Shown here in pieces: positions 8,361-15,203 of a stretch of 45,505 nt of DNA. A program made the translations under genes and the position numbers. This stretch comes from Nonomuraea aurantiaca. GTDB taxonomy: Bacteria > Actinomycetota > Actinomycetes > Streptosporangiales > Streptosporangiaceae. The stretch's first letter is position 1; every line of letters begins with the position of its first letter. The notes below the pieces were generated by a model, which worked only from the letters and a program-made list of their open reading frames with translations, was not told the origin of the DNA and did no database searches. The stretch is from assembly GCF_020215705.1 (NCBI RefSeq), contig NZ_JAIWNB010000048.1:1-45505 (forward strand), read 5' to 3'.

Positions 8361-10192
8361 GCGACGGCGAGCGCGCGGGCGGGCTCCGGCGGCACGCCGG
8401 GCTCAGGTGGCTGGCGGCTCTGCTGCTGAGCGCTCTCGTCGTGTCGGGCGCCAGCCTGGGGATCTTCTCCAGGAAGGAGCCGGTGACCTTGCCCGCGCCC
8501 CGTACGTGGCCGGCGTGCAGCACGAACGGCCCGGACGCGCCGGACGGACGGTCCGCGAACCCGGCGGCGACAGCACGCGCGGGCATGGACCAGAACGGCA
8601 CGCACCATAACGGCAGGGACCAGAAGAGCACGCCTCAAAACGGCACGGACAAAGGCGGCACGAAGGCGAAAGCGACGCTGATCGCCGTCGACGACGCCGA
8701 CGGGCCGGCCGCGTTCCAGGTGTACGCGGCCCGCGCCGCCAACCTGGTCTCGCACTTCGGGCCGGTACGGGTGATCCGGACGAGCGCCTACCGGGCCGGC
8801 ATGCTGGCCGGCCACCGGGCCCTGGTGTACGTGGGCATGTCGAGCGCCCAGCGGCTTCCGGCGGCCCTGCGCGGCGACGTGCTCGCCGGCCGGCGTCCCG
8901 TTCTCTGGCTGGGCGGCAACATCGGCACGCTCACCACGGCGGACGACTTCGCGCGGCGCTACGGCTGGCGATGGGGCGGCGAGGGCCTGGCGCCCCGCCG
9001 GGTTCCGCGCCAGGGACCCGACGCCCAGCCGCCGATCCCGCAGTCCGGGCAGGTCGTCCAGCGTGGCGCGGGCCTGGAGCGCGTCACTGGCGTCCAGTAC
9101 AAGGGGGTGCTGCTGAGCCGCGACCCCGCCCAGGGACCGATCAGCACGTTCGCCGCTCTCGACCCCAGCAGAGCCCGGGTGCTGGCCACGGCGGTCACGA
9201 CGGATCGCCGGACGGGTCCCTGGGCCGTCAGGTCCGGGAACCTCACCTACGTCGCCGAGGTCGCGTTGAACATCGACGAGGACGACGACCGCTTCCTGGC
9301 CGTGTCCGACCTGCTGTTCGACCTGCTCGCTCCCGGAACGCCTGCCCGCCACCGCGCCCTGGTCCGCCTGGAGGACCTCGGACCGCAGGCCGATCCCGAG
9401 GCCATCCGCGCGGCGGGGGAGACGCTGTCCCGGCTCGGCGTCCCGTTCAGCTTCGGCGTCATCCCGGTCTACCGCGGCCCGCTGAAGGACGGTCAGGAGC
9501 GGGCGACCATCCGCCTGCGGGACCGGCCGGAGCTGGTGCGGGCCCTGGTCTACCTTCTGGAGCACGGCGGCACGATGGTCCTGCACGGCTACACCCACCA
9601 GTCGGACGGCCCGCCCAATCCCACGAACGGGGAGAGCGGGCAGGACTTCGAGTTCTTCCGCACCCACTTCGACGCCCAGCAGCGGCTCATCTACGACGGA
9701 GCGATCCACGGCGACTCGGCCACCTGGATGGAACACCGTCTCGACCAGGCGGTGGCCGAGGTCCGCGCGGCCGGCCTGCCCGAGCCGCACATCTTCGAGG
9801 TGCCGCACTACGCCGCCTCGCCGGACGACTACCGCGTCATCGCGCGCAGGTTCGCCGCCCGCTATGACCGCGGGTCCTACTTCACCCCCGGCTGGGAGGG
9901 CCACGCGCCGGTGTCGCCGTACCTGGACGAGCAGTTCGCCCCGTACGTGATCCGCGACGTCTATGGCGGCGTCGTCGTCCCAGAGACCCTCGGCATGGTG
10001 GAGCTGGACCCGGTCATGGAGGACGAGGGGACCCCAGAGGCGATCGTGGAACACGCCCAGGCGCAGCTCGTGGTACGCGACAACGTCGCGGGGTTCTTCT
10101 ACCACCCCTTCCTCGGCACCGACCGGCTGAAGAACATCGTCGGCCGGCTCAAGTCGATGGGATACCGCTTCGTGGCGCCCTGTCAGCTATGA
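8357..10192 (+). CDS. Membrane-anchored DUF2334 polysaccharide deacetylase-like protein
   Basis: Predicted extracytoplasmic N-deacetylase for a polymer made by the neighbouring glycosyltransferase, 611 aa. A single N-terminal membrane segment (LRWLAALLLSALVVSG, residues ~15-30) is followed by a disordered linker containing five 5-residue repeats (xQNGT type, 8588-8662). A domain at ~95-300 resembles the Rossmann-like N-terminal part of DUF2334 proteins (YVGMSSAQRLP, VLWLGGNIG). The deacetylase-like domain starts at VRLEDLGP (metal Asp, residue ~338), then FGVIPVY, and LHGYTHQSDG (~410), where the two His are candidate metal ligands. It overlaps wecB by 4 nt. The PgaB/IcaB role is inferred from context; the polymer is unknown. 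Confidence 0.85.
   Translation: MSDGERAGGLRRHAGLRWLAALLLSALVVSGASLGIFSRKEPVTLPAPRTWPACSTNGPDAPDGRSANPAATARAGMDQNGTHHNGRDQKSTPQNGTDKGGTKAKATLIAVDDADGPAAFQVYAARAANLVSHFGPVRVIRTSAYRAGMLAGHRALVYVGMSSAQRLPAALRGDVLAGRRPVLWLGGNIGTLTTADDFARRYGWRWGGEGLAPRRVPRQGPDAQPPIPQSGQVVQRGAGLERVTGVQYKGVLLSRDPAQGPISTFAALDPSRARVLATAVTTDRRTGPWAVRSGNLTYVAEVALNIDEDDDRFLAVSDLLFDLLAPGTPARHRALVRLEDLGPQADPEAIRAAGETLSRLGVPFSFGVIPVYRGPLKDGQERATIRLRDRPELVRALVYLLEHGGTMVLHGYTHQSDGPPNPTNGESGQDFEFFRTHFDAQQRLIYDGAIHGDSATWMEHRLDQAVAEVRAAGLPEPHIFEVPHYAASPDDYRVIARRFAARYDRGSYFTPGWEGHAPVSPYLDEQFAPYVIRDVYGGVVVPETLGMVELDPVMEDEGTPEAIVEHAQAQLVVRDNVAGFFYHPFLGTDRLKNIVGRLKSMGYRFVAPCQL
8588..8662 (+). repeat. 15-bp coding tandem repeat, 5 copies, in the DUF2334 protein linker
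   Basis: Five 15-nt units (starts 8588, 8603, 8618, 8633, 8648) encode DQNGT, HHNGR, DQKST, PQNGT and DKGGT. Its Asn/Gln/Lys-rich, lower-GC codons differ from the flanking domains. It probably forms a flexible, length-variable linker outside the membrane. Confidence 0.8.
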
Positions 10193-10218
10193 GAGTGGCC
10201 CCCTGTCAGCTAGGAGAG
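10178..10218 (+). repeat. 23-bp-period duplication spanning the DUF2334 stop codon
   Basis: CCCTGTCAGCTATGAGAG (10178-10195) recurs as CCCTGTCAGCTAGGAGAG (10201-10218). The single T to G difference turns the stop-codon region of the first copy into an AGGAG ribosome-binding site in the second, 17 nt or less from the start of the 49-aa ORF. Confidence 0.8.
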
Positions 10219-10234
10219 AGGAAAGGCAAGCGCC

Positions 10235-10384
10235 ATGACTGAGCTCCTCGCGCGGGCCGTGGACGTCGGGGCGACGGCGTTCGGCGTGGCCCGGCTCGCC
10301 CTGGCGGTCGCCGGACTGCTGTTCGCGCTGTACGTCGTCGTCCTCGGCACGCTCGTGCTGGCCGCCCACAGGAGGCGTCGATGA
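10235..10384 (+). CDS. 49-aa single- or double-pass membrane peptide (PgaD/IcaD-like position)
   Basis: Small ORF starting at ATG 10235 (MTELLARAVDVGATAFGVAR) after a purine-rich site AGGAGAGAGGAAAGG (10212-10226). Most of it is hydrophobic (LALAVAGLLFALYVVVLGTL), and it ends in a basic tail (AAHRRRR). The TGA stop (10382-10384) overlaps the glycosyltransferase ATG at 10381 as ATGA, so translation is very likely coupled. Small membrane partners next to family 2 synthases (PgaD, IcaD) are needed for polymer export in PNAG systems, and this one may play that part. There is no sequence match to PgaD that I can see, so the role is by position only. Confidence 0.75.
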   Translation: MTELLARAVDVGATAFGVARLALAVAGLLFALYVVVLGTLVLAAHRRRR

Positions 10385-11616
10385 TCACCGTGCTGGTCCT
10401 GTGCGCGCTGTCGGCCGTGCTGCTGGTGTTCACCTACACGCTGGGGATGTACCTGGAATCGGCGGGCATCGCCGAGCACCCCGCCGGCGACGGCGGCGAC
10501 TTCTCCGTCGTCTTCCTGGTGCCCTGCCTGAACGAGGAGCGGGTCATCGCCGCCACCCTGAGCGCCCTGCCCGGCGGCCAGGTCCTGGTCGTGGACGACG
10601 GCTCCGACGACGGGACGGCCGAAGTCGTCCGGCGGGTCGCCGGCCCGCTGGTCCGCCTGCTCAGGCGCGAGCCGCCGGACGCCCGCCAGGGCAAGGGCCG
10701 GGCGCTCAACCACGCCCTTCGCCACTTTCCGGAGGAACTGCTGGACGACGCTGACCGTGTCCTCGTCTGCCTGATGGACGCCGACGGCCGGCTCGACCCG
10801 CGGGCCCTGGACACGGCGCTGCCGTACTTCGCCGACCCCCGGGTCGGCGCCGTCCAGATGGGGGTGCGGATCGGCAACCGGACGCAGAGCCTCCTGACGC
10901 GGATGCAGGACATGGAGTTCGTCGTCTACACCTGGATGTTCCAGCGCACCCGCACCCGCATCGGCTCTGCGGGGCTCGGCGGCAACGGCCAGATCATGCG
11001 GCTGAGCGCCCTCCTGGACCTGGGTGACGACCCGTGGTCGCCCAGCCTGACCGAGGACCTGGACCTGGGCGTGCGGATGGTGCTGTCCGGCTGGCGTACC
11101 GCCTGCGTCCCGGACGCGACCGTGAGCCAGCAGGGGCTCGTCAGCGTGCGCGCCCTGGCGCGGCAGCGCTCACGCTGGTTCCAGGGGCACCTTCAGGCGC
11201 TGCGGCTCGTGCCGTCGGTGGTCGGGCGGGCGTCCGGCCGGGTGGCGACCGACCTGCTGAACGTGCTGCTCAGCCCGTTGCTGATCTTCGTGGGCGCCTT
11301 CATGACGATCTCGCTGGTCGCGTCCCTGGTGGGGGTGGCGTTCTCGCCGGTGGCGCGCGAGCAGCTCATCCAGCCGGTGCCGATCGCGTCGTGGTACACG
11401 CTGACGTTCGGCGCGGCCTTCCTGCTCGGGCCGCTCTACGCGCGCATCAGCGGTGACATGGGGCGGTTGCGCGGGCTCTGCTACGGTCACCTGTTCATCG
11501 TCTACAACCTGGTCTGGCTCGTGGCGGCCTGCCGGGGGCTGTGGCGGGCGGCGCGCGGCCGGCGGGTCTGGATGAAGACCGAACGGCTGGCCGATCCGTC
11601 ACCGGGACCCGCGTGA
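10381..11616 (+). CDS. Membrane family 2 glycosyltransferase (processive synthase type)
   Basis: 411-aa inner-membrane sugar polymerase candidate using a nucleotide-sugar donor on the cytoplasmic side. It has one N-terminal membrane helix (residues 2-22), a GT-A domain with VDDGSDDGT (71-79), LMDADG (131-136; DxD-type metal site), TED (224-226) and QRSRW (262-266), then three or four C-terminal helices (about 280-315, 330-355, 368-395). The D,D,D,Q-x-x-R-W set is the hallmark of processive beta-glycan synthases such as PgaC/IcaA, HasA and NodC. It overlaps both neighbours. With WecB next door the donor could be UDP-ManNAc or UDP-GlcNAc; this is inference. Confidence 0.9.
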   Translation: MITVLVLCALSAVLLVFTYTLGMYLESAGIAEHPAGDGGDFSVVFLVPCLNEERVIAATLSALPGGQVLVVDDGSDDGTAEVVRRVAGPLVRLLRREPPDARQGKGRALNHALRHFPEELLDDADRVLVCLMDADGRLDPRALDTALPYFADPRVGAVQMGVRIGNRTQSLLTRMQDMEFVVYTWMFQRTRTRIGSAGLGGNGQIMRLSALLDLGDDPWSPSLTEDLDLGVRMVLSGWRTACVPDATVSQQGLVSVRALARQRSRWFQGHLQALRLVPSVVGRASGRVATDLLNVLLSPLLIFVGAFMTISLVASLVGVAFSPVAREQLIQPVPIASWYTLTFGAAFLLGPLYARISGDMGRLRGLCYGHLFIVYNLVWLVAACRGLWRAARGRRVWMKTERLADPSPGPA

Positions 11617-12290
11617 GAGCGCCCGCGGGCCCGGCGCTGGCCGCCGTCGCGCTGCTCGCCCTCCCGGTGGCGCCCGCCGCGCCCGCCCCGTGCGTCCCGT
11701 GGCCGGAGGGGACCGTCCGGGCGGGGCTGTTCCTGGCCTACGACGGGTACGGCAGGGCGTGCACGTACCAGGCCGGCGGCCGGTGGGTGTGGCGGCTGTC
11801 ACCGCGGCCCGCGCGAGCCCCGGCCGAGACGCACGCCGCGCTGGCCCTGACCGCCGGCCGCTACACGGACGTCCGGATCCGCGTACGGGCGAGGACCCTG
11901 CACCAGCTACGGCGCCCCACGCCCAACGCCTGGGAGGTCGCCTGGGTCGTGTGGCACTACACGGACGACGACCACTTCTACTACCTCGTGCCCAAACCCA
12001 ACGGCTGGGAGCTCGGCAAGGTCACCCCCGGCTACCCGGGCAACCAGCGTTACCTCGCCACGGGCGCCCGGTCCTACGCGCTCGGCGTGTGGCACACGAT
12101 CGAGATCCACCAGGTGGGCGCCATGATCACGGCCAAGGTGGACGGCCGTCACCTGGTCCGCTTCCACGACCGTGAACGGCCCTATCGGGGCGGCCACGCC
12201 GGCCTCTACAACGAGGACGCCACGACCTGCTTCACCGACCTGCGCGTCGCATCTGCGGCACGGCGGTTTCGCGGCGGCTCGCTGCGGTAA
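11613..12290 (+). CDS. Secreted concanavalin-A-like (LamG/DUF1080-type) protein
   Basis: Predicted exported 225-aa protein. GTG 11613 is chosen because it overlaps the glycosyltransferase stop (GTGA) and opens directly on a signal peptide (VRAPAGPALAAVALLALPVAPAAPA); a longer frame from 11541 lies inside the glycosyltransferase gene. The rest resembles a ConA-like beta sandwich of the kind found in glycan-binding or glycan-hydrolase proteins: VAWVVWHYTDDDHFYYLVPK, WELGKVTPGYPGNQ, VWHTIEIHQVGAMITAKVDG and GHAGLYNEDATTCFTDLRV. It could bind or trim the polymer made by this operon. No catalytic acid pair is evident, so a binding role is as likely as an enzymatic one. Confidence 0.75.
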   Translation: MRAPAGPALAAVALLALPVAPAAPAPCVPWPEGTVRAGLFLAYDGYGRACTYQAGGRWVWRLSPRPARAPAETHAALALTAGRYTDVRIRVRARTLHQLRRPTPNAWEVAWVVWHYTDDDHFYYLVPKPNGWELGKVTPGYPGNQRYLATGARSYALGVWHTIEIHQVGAMITAKVDGRHLVRFHDRERPYRGGHAGLYNEDATTCFTDLRVASAARRFRGGSLR

Positions 12291-12389
12291 GTGAGGCATT
12301 GAACGGGGGAGGGATCGCCGGGGTCACGGTCGTGCGACCGCGCCGCCACCGCGCTCGCCGGCGATCGGTGGCTGACTCGAGGTGATGGC

Positions 12390-13142
12390 GTGGTGGAACG
12401 GCCGGGGGCACTGGTCATCGAGGACACCGCGGAAATGCGCAGGCTGTTGTGCGAGGTCCTGCGGATGGCCGGTTTCGAGGTGTCGGAGGCGGCCACCGGG
12501 GCCGAGGGGCTGGACCTGGTCGCGCAGAGGCGGCCCGACCTGGTGACGCTCGACCTCATGCTGTCGGACATGGACGGCATCGAGGTGTGCCGGCGGCTGC
12601 GGGGGATGACGAGCGCGTACGTGATCATGGTGTCGGGCCGTACGGAGGAGGCCGACCGGCTCATCGGCCTGGAGGTGGGCGCCGACGACTACATGACCAA
12701 GCCGTTCTCGCCCCGGGAGCTGGCGGCGCGCGTCGCGGCGATGTTCCGGCGGCCCCGCCGCGAGCCGGAGAGCGCCTTCCCCGAACGGGCGGGGGTCCAC
12801 GAGTTCGGCGACCTGGTCGTGGACGAGGAGAGCCGCGAGGTGCACCTGGCGGGCCGGCTTGTGCCGCTGACCCGCATCGAGTTCGACCTGCTGGCGCTGT
12901 TCGCCTCCAACCCGAGGCGGGTATGGCCTCGCGAGACGTTGACCCGGGCGATCTGGCACACCGACTGGCCGGGCAACGCCCACGTGATAGACGTCCACAT
13001 CGCCAACCTGCGGCGCAAACTCGGTGACGACGCCCGGTCCGGCCACTGGGTGCGCACGGTGCACGGTGTGGGCTACAGGTTCGGAGACGGAGGGGACATG
13101 CGCGATGGTCCCGATTCACGTTCTGCTGTGCGGGAGCGGTGA
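12390..13142 (+). CDS. OmpR-family response regulator (orphan)
   Basis: 250-aa two-component regulator. The receiver domain has the acidic pair E11/D12, phosphoacceptor D55 (VTLDLML), a Ser near S82 (MVSGRT) and Lys104 (YMTKPFSP). The DNA-binding winged helix covers about 140-235, with LTRIEFDLLALFASNP, HVIDVHIANLRRKLG and WVRTVHGVGYRF. No histidine kinase lies beside it, so its partner is elsewhere. It follows the polysaccharide operon on the same strand after ~100 nt. Because OmpR proteins bind direct repeats with an 11-bp period, it is the natural candidate for the triple repeat before wecB. The start is GTG 12390; no good ribosome-binding site distinguishes it from GTG 12393. Confidence 0.92.
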   Translation: MVERPGALVIEDTAEMRRLLCEVLRMAGFEVSEAATGAEGLDLVAQRRPDLVTLDLMLSDMDGIEVCRRLRGMTSAYVIMVSGRTEEADRLIGLEVGADDYMTKPFSPRELAARVAAMFRRPRREPESAFPERAGVHEFGDLVVDEESREVHLAGRLVPLTRIEFDLLALFASNPRRVWPRETLTRAIWHTDWPGNAHVIDVHIANLRRKLGDDARSGHWVRTVHGVGYRFGDGGDMRDGPDSRSAVRER

Positions 13143-13284
13143 GCTGGCCTCCGGGCCGGGCCGCGGCACCAGCGTCCACATGCACCTGCCCACGATGTTC
13201 ACCGGGTTCCGGGCCGACTTCCGAGGCTGGCCCGGCAGCGGGCGATCTAGCCGGATTTGGGAGATCGCTGGGCCCGTGAAGGGC

Positions 13285-13411
13285 GTGTAGGTAGGCGCTG
13301 ATGGCGTCGACGACGGTCTGCCGATGATCGGGGCAGATCCGGTGGAGACGCTCGAGCGCGTACAGCCCGGCAAGGCACACGGGAGCCAGCTCATTTGAAC
13401 TCAGCACCTGA
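13285..13411 (-). pseudogene. Remnant of a pentapeptide-repeat/membrane protein conserved segment
   Basis: The minus strand reads SSNELAPVCLAGLYALERL followed by PDHRQTVVDAISAYL. This resembles the stretch LGS-K-AVRLGG-YALERL-A...H--IV-V--A(F/Y) found in many actinobacterial pentapeptide-repeat proteins. Only about 42 codons remain, with no plausible start, and flanking sequence does not continue the family. Family recall only. Confidence 0.45.
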
Positions 13412-13462
13412 TCCGCGTGCGGCGGTTGATGGATCAAGGTGATCAGGAAAACTCATTTGAAC
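13390..13462 (+). repeat. Pair of 11-bp direct repeats near tRNA-Pro
   Basis: CTCATTTGAAC occurs at 13390-13400 and again at 13452-13462, 62 nt apart, between the decayed gene fragment and the tRNA terminator. The copies could be footprints of an insertion/excision or chance; no integrase is present. Confidence 0.4.
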
Positions 13463-13520
13463 CCGTCAGTGACCTCCGGAGGCTTTCAGATGGACGGTCA
13501 ATTGACGGTCGAATGATCAA

Positions 13521-13552
13521 GGGCCTGGCTCTCGATCTTGAGAACCAGGCCC
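13521..13552 (-). terminator. Terminator of tRNA-Pro
   Basis: On the minus strand GGGCCTGG (13552-13545) pairs with CCAGGCCC (13528-13521), with an inner CTC/GAG, followed by TTGATCATT. It lies 18 nt after the tRNA 3' end. Confidence 0.7.
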
Positions 13553-13569
13553 CTATCTCGGGAAACCTG

Positions 13570-13643
13570 TCGGGGTGGCGGGATTTGAACCCACGGCCTC
13601 TTCGTCCCGAACGAAGCGCGCTGCCAAGCTGCGCTACACCCCG
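13570..13643 (-). tRNA. tRNA-Pro (anticodon CGG)
   Basis: 74 nt on the minus strand. Acceptor stem CGGGGTG/CACCCCG, D-arm with AGCTTGGCA, anticodon stem CTTCG/CGAAG around loop TTCGGGA (anticodon CGG), T-arm GTGGG-TTCAAAT-CCCGC, and discriminator A. CCA is not encoded. A hairpin terminator follows. Confidence 0.97.
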
Positions 13644-13706
13644 GTGCACGCCCTCTTGCGCGTGCTTGAGAAGTCTAGCTGACTTCGCGGGTGCTTGTGA
13701 CCGCGT

Positions 13707-14600
13707 TTACCGGCGCGGGACCAGCGTGAGCAACGAGGCCTCCGGGAAGCAGGCGAAGCGGACCGGGGCGTACGGCGAGGTGCCGAGGCCGGCCGAGACG
13801 TGCAGCCAGGCGTTGTCGTGGCGGTTGAGGCCCTTGACGCGCGGCCGGTCGATGCCGCAGTTGGTGACCAGGGCGCCGTAGAACGGGATGCACAGCTGGC
13901 CGCCGTGCGTGTGGCCGGCCAGGAGGAGCTGGTAGCCGTCGGCGGCGAAGCGGGTCATGTTGCGGGGCTCGGGGGAGTGCATGACGCCGAGGCGGAGGTC
14001 CGCGTCGGCCGGGGCGGGGCCGGCGACCAGGTCGTAGCGGTCGCGGTCGATGTGGGAGTCGTGGATGCCCGCCACCGCTACGTCGAGGTCGCCGACCTTG
14101 AGGCGGGCGGTGGTGTTGTTCATGTCGAGCCAGCCCTCGGCCGCCATGCCGGCGCCGAGCTCCTCCCAGGGAAGGGTCGGCACGTGCTGGCGGCGCTCGT
14201 TCTTGGAGGTGCGCCAGAGGTAGCGGGCCGGGTTCTTGGGCTTGGGGGCGTAGAGGTCGTTGGAGCCGTACACGAACATGCCGGGACGGGCCAGCAGGGG
14301 CTCCAGGGCGTGCAGGAGCGCGGGTACGGCCTCAGGGTGGGCGATCGAGTCGCCCGTGTTGACGACCAGGTCGGGCTCCAGGGAGCCGAGCGAGCGGACC
14401 CAGTTGATCAGCATCCTGCGGCCCGGCGTCAGGTGCAGGTCGGACAGGTGGAGGATGCGTACGGGCCGCTGCCCGCGCTCCAGCACGGGCACGTCGAAGC
14501 GGCGCAGCCGGAACCAGTTGCGTTCGACGACGGAGGCGTAACCCAGACCGGCCAGGCCGAGGCCGAGGATGGACAGTGGTATGGCGGCAGCTTTCCTCAC
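13707..14600 (-). CDS. Membrane-anchored metallophosphoesterase (Rv3683-like)
   Basis: 297-aa calcineurin-like phosphoesterase with one N-terminal membrane helix (AAAIPLSILGLGLAGLGY). Metal-site motifs run in order: LHLSDLHL, VVNTGDSI, YGSNDLY (in place of the common GNHD/E), VAGIHDSH and AGHTHGGQ. The GSND form occurs in actinobacterial homologs, so it need not mean loss of activity. In mycobacteria the homologous gene lies beside the class A PBP and whiB4, and the same neighbours are present here, which points to a cell-envelope role. The substrate is not known. The start is GTG 14600 just before the membrane helix. Confidence 0.9.
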   Translation of the reverse strand: MRKAAAIPLSILGLGLAGLGYASVVERNWFRLRRFDVPVLERGQRPVRILHLSDLHLTPGRRMLINWVRSLGSLEPDLVVNTGDSIAHPEAVPALLHALEPLLARPGMFVYGSNDLYAPKPKNPARYLWRTSKNERRQHVPTLPWEELGAGMAAEGWLDMNNTTARLKVGDLDVAVAGIHDSHIDRDRYDLVAGPAPADADLRLGVMHSPEPRNMTRFAADGYQLLLAGHTHGGQLCIPFYGALVTNCGIDRPRVKGLNRHDNAWLHVSAGLGTSPYAPVRFACFPEASLLTLVPRR

Positions 14601-14699
14601 CCATTCATGATGCCCGACATCCGGCCCCAGGCGTCCCGAGTACGTGAGATGGGGCTCCGTGAGCGCGTAGCCGTCCGTACACGCGGCAAGATGGACCGC

Positions 14700-15155
14700 A
14701 TGAGCGCATTGAAGGACAAGCTGAAGGCCGATCTCACGGCCTCGCTGAAGAGCCGGGACGAGGTACGTCTCCGGACGATTCGTATGGCACTGGCCGCGGT
14801 CAACGTCGAGGAGGTCGCCGGCAAGGCGGCCAGAGAGCTCTCCGACGACGAGATCGTCAAGGTGCTGACCAAGGAGGCCAAGAAGCGCCGGGAGGCGGCC
14901 GAGGCGTTCGGCAACGCCGGGCGGGCGGAGCAGGCGCAGGCGGAGCTGGACGAGCAGGCGGTGCTGGAGGAATACCTGCCGGCCCAGCTCTCCGACGAGG
15001 AGCTCGGCCGCCTCGTCGACGAGGCCGTCGCCGAGACCGGCGCCGCCGGCCCCCAGGCGATGGGCCAGGTCATGAAGGTCGTCAACCCGAAGGTCGCCGG
15101 TCGTGCGGAGGGGGGACGGGTCGCCGCGGCCGTTCGCGCGCGGCTGTCCGCCTGA
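14700..15155 (+). CDS. GatB/YqeY domain protein
   Basis: 151-aa cytoplasmic helical protein of the YqeY family, which shares the tail domain of the amidotransferase subunit GatB and is thought to touch tRNA or related RNA. The body begins MSALKDKLKADLTASLKSRD and contains the family segment LSDDEIVKVLTKEAKKRREA and MGQVMKVVNPKVAGRAEG. ATG 14700 gives the usual family length; ATG 14691 adds three residues. The open frame continues far upstream, but only as a shadow of the phosphoesterase gene. It converges on the PBP gene across a shared terminator. Confidence 0.92.
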   Translation: MSALKDKLKADLTASLKSRDEVRLRTIRMALAAVNVEEVAGKAARELSDDEIVKVLTKEAKKRREAAEAFGNAGRAEQAQAELDEQAVLEEYLPAQLSDEELGRLVDEAVAETGAAGPQAMGQVMKVVNPKVAGRAEGGRVAAAVRARLSA

Positions 15156-15164
15156 CCATGTCTC

Positions 15165-15191
15165 GGGTGCCCGCCACGAACGCGGGCACCC
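15165..15191. terminator. Bidirectional terminator between yqeY and the PBP gene
   Basis: Perfect 10-bp stem GGGTGCCCGC (15165-15174)/GCGGGCACCC (15182-15191) with a 7-nt loop, between convergent genes. Confidence 0.85.
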
Positions 15192-15203
15192 AGGGCACTC
15201 AGG

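Noticed and set aside
8297..10105. 602-codon minus-strand open frame
   Set aside because: Antisense shadow of the DUF2334 gene; no domain.
13443..13649. 68-aa minus-strand protein (GVAQLGSALRSGRRGRGFKS)
   Set aside because: This is a translation of the tRNA-Pro gene, a common annotation artefact.
13800..14699. Long N-terminal extension of the YqeY protein
   Set aside because: It is antisense to the phosphoesterase gene; the family begins at ATG 14700.
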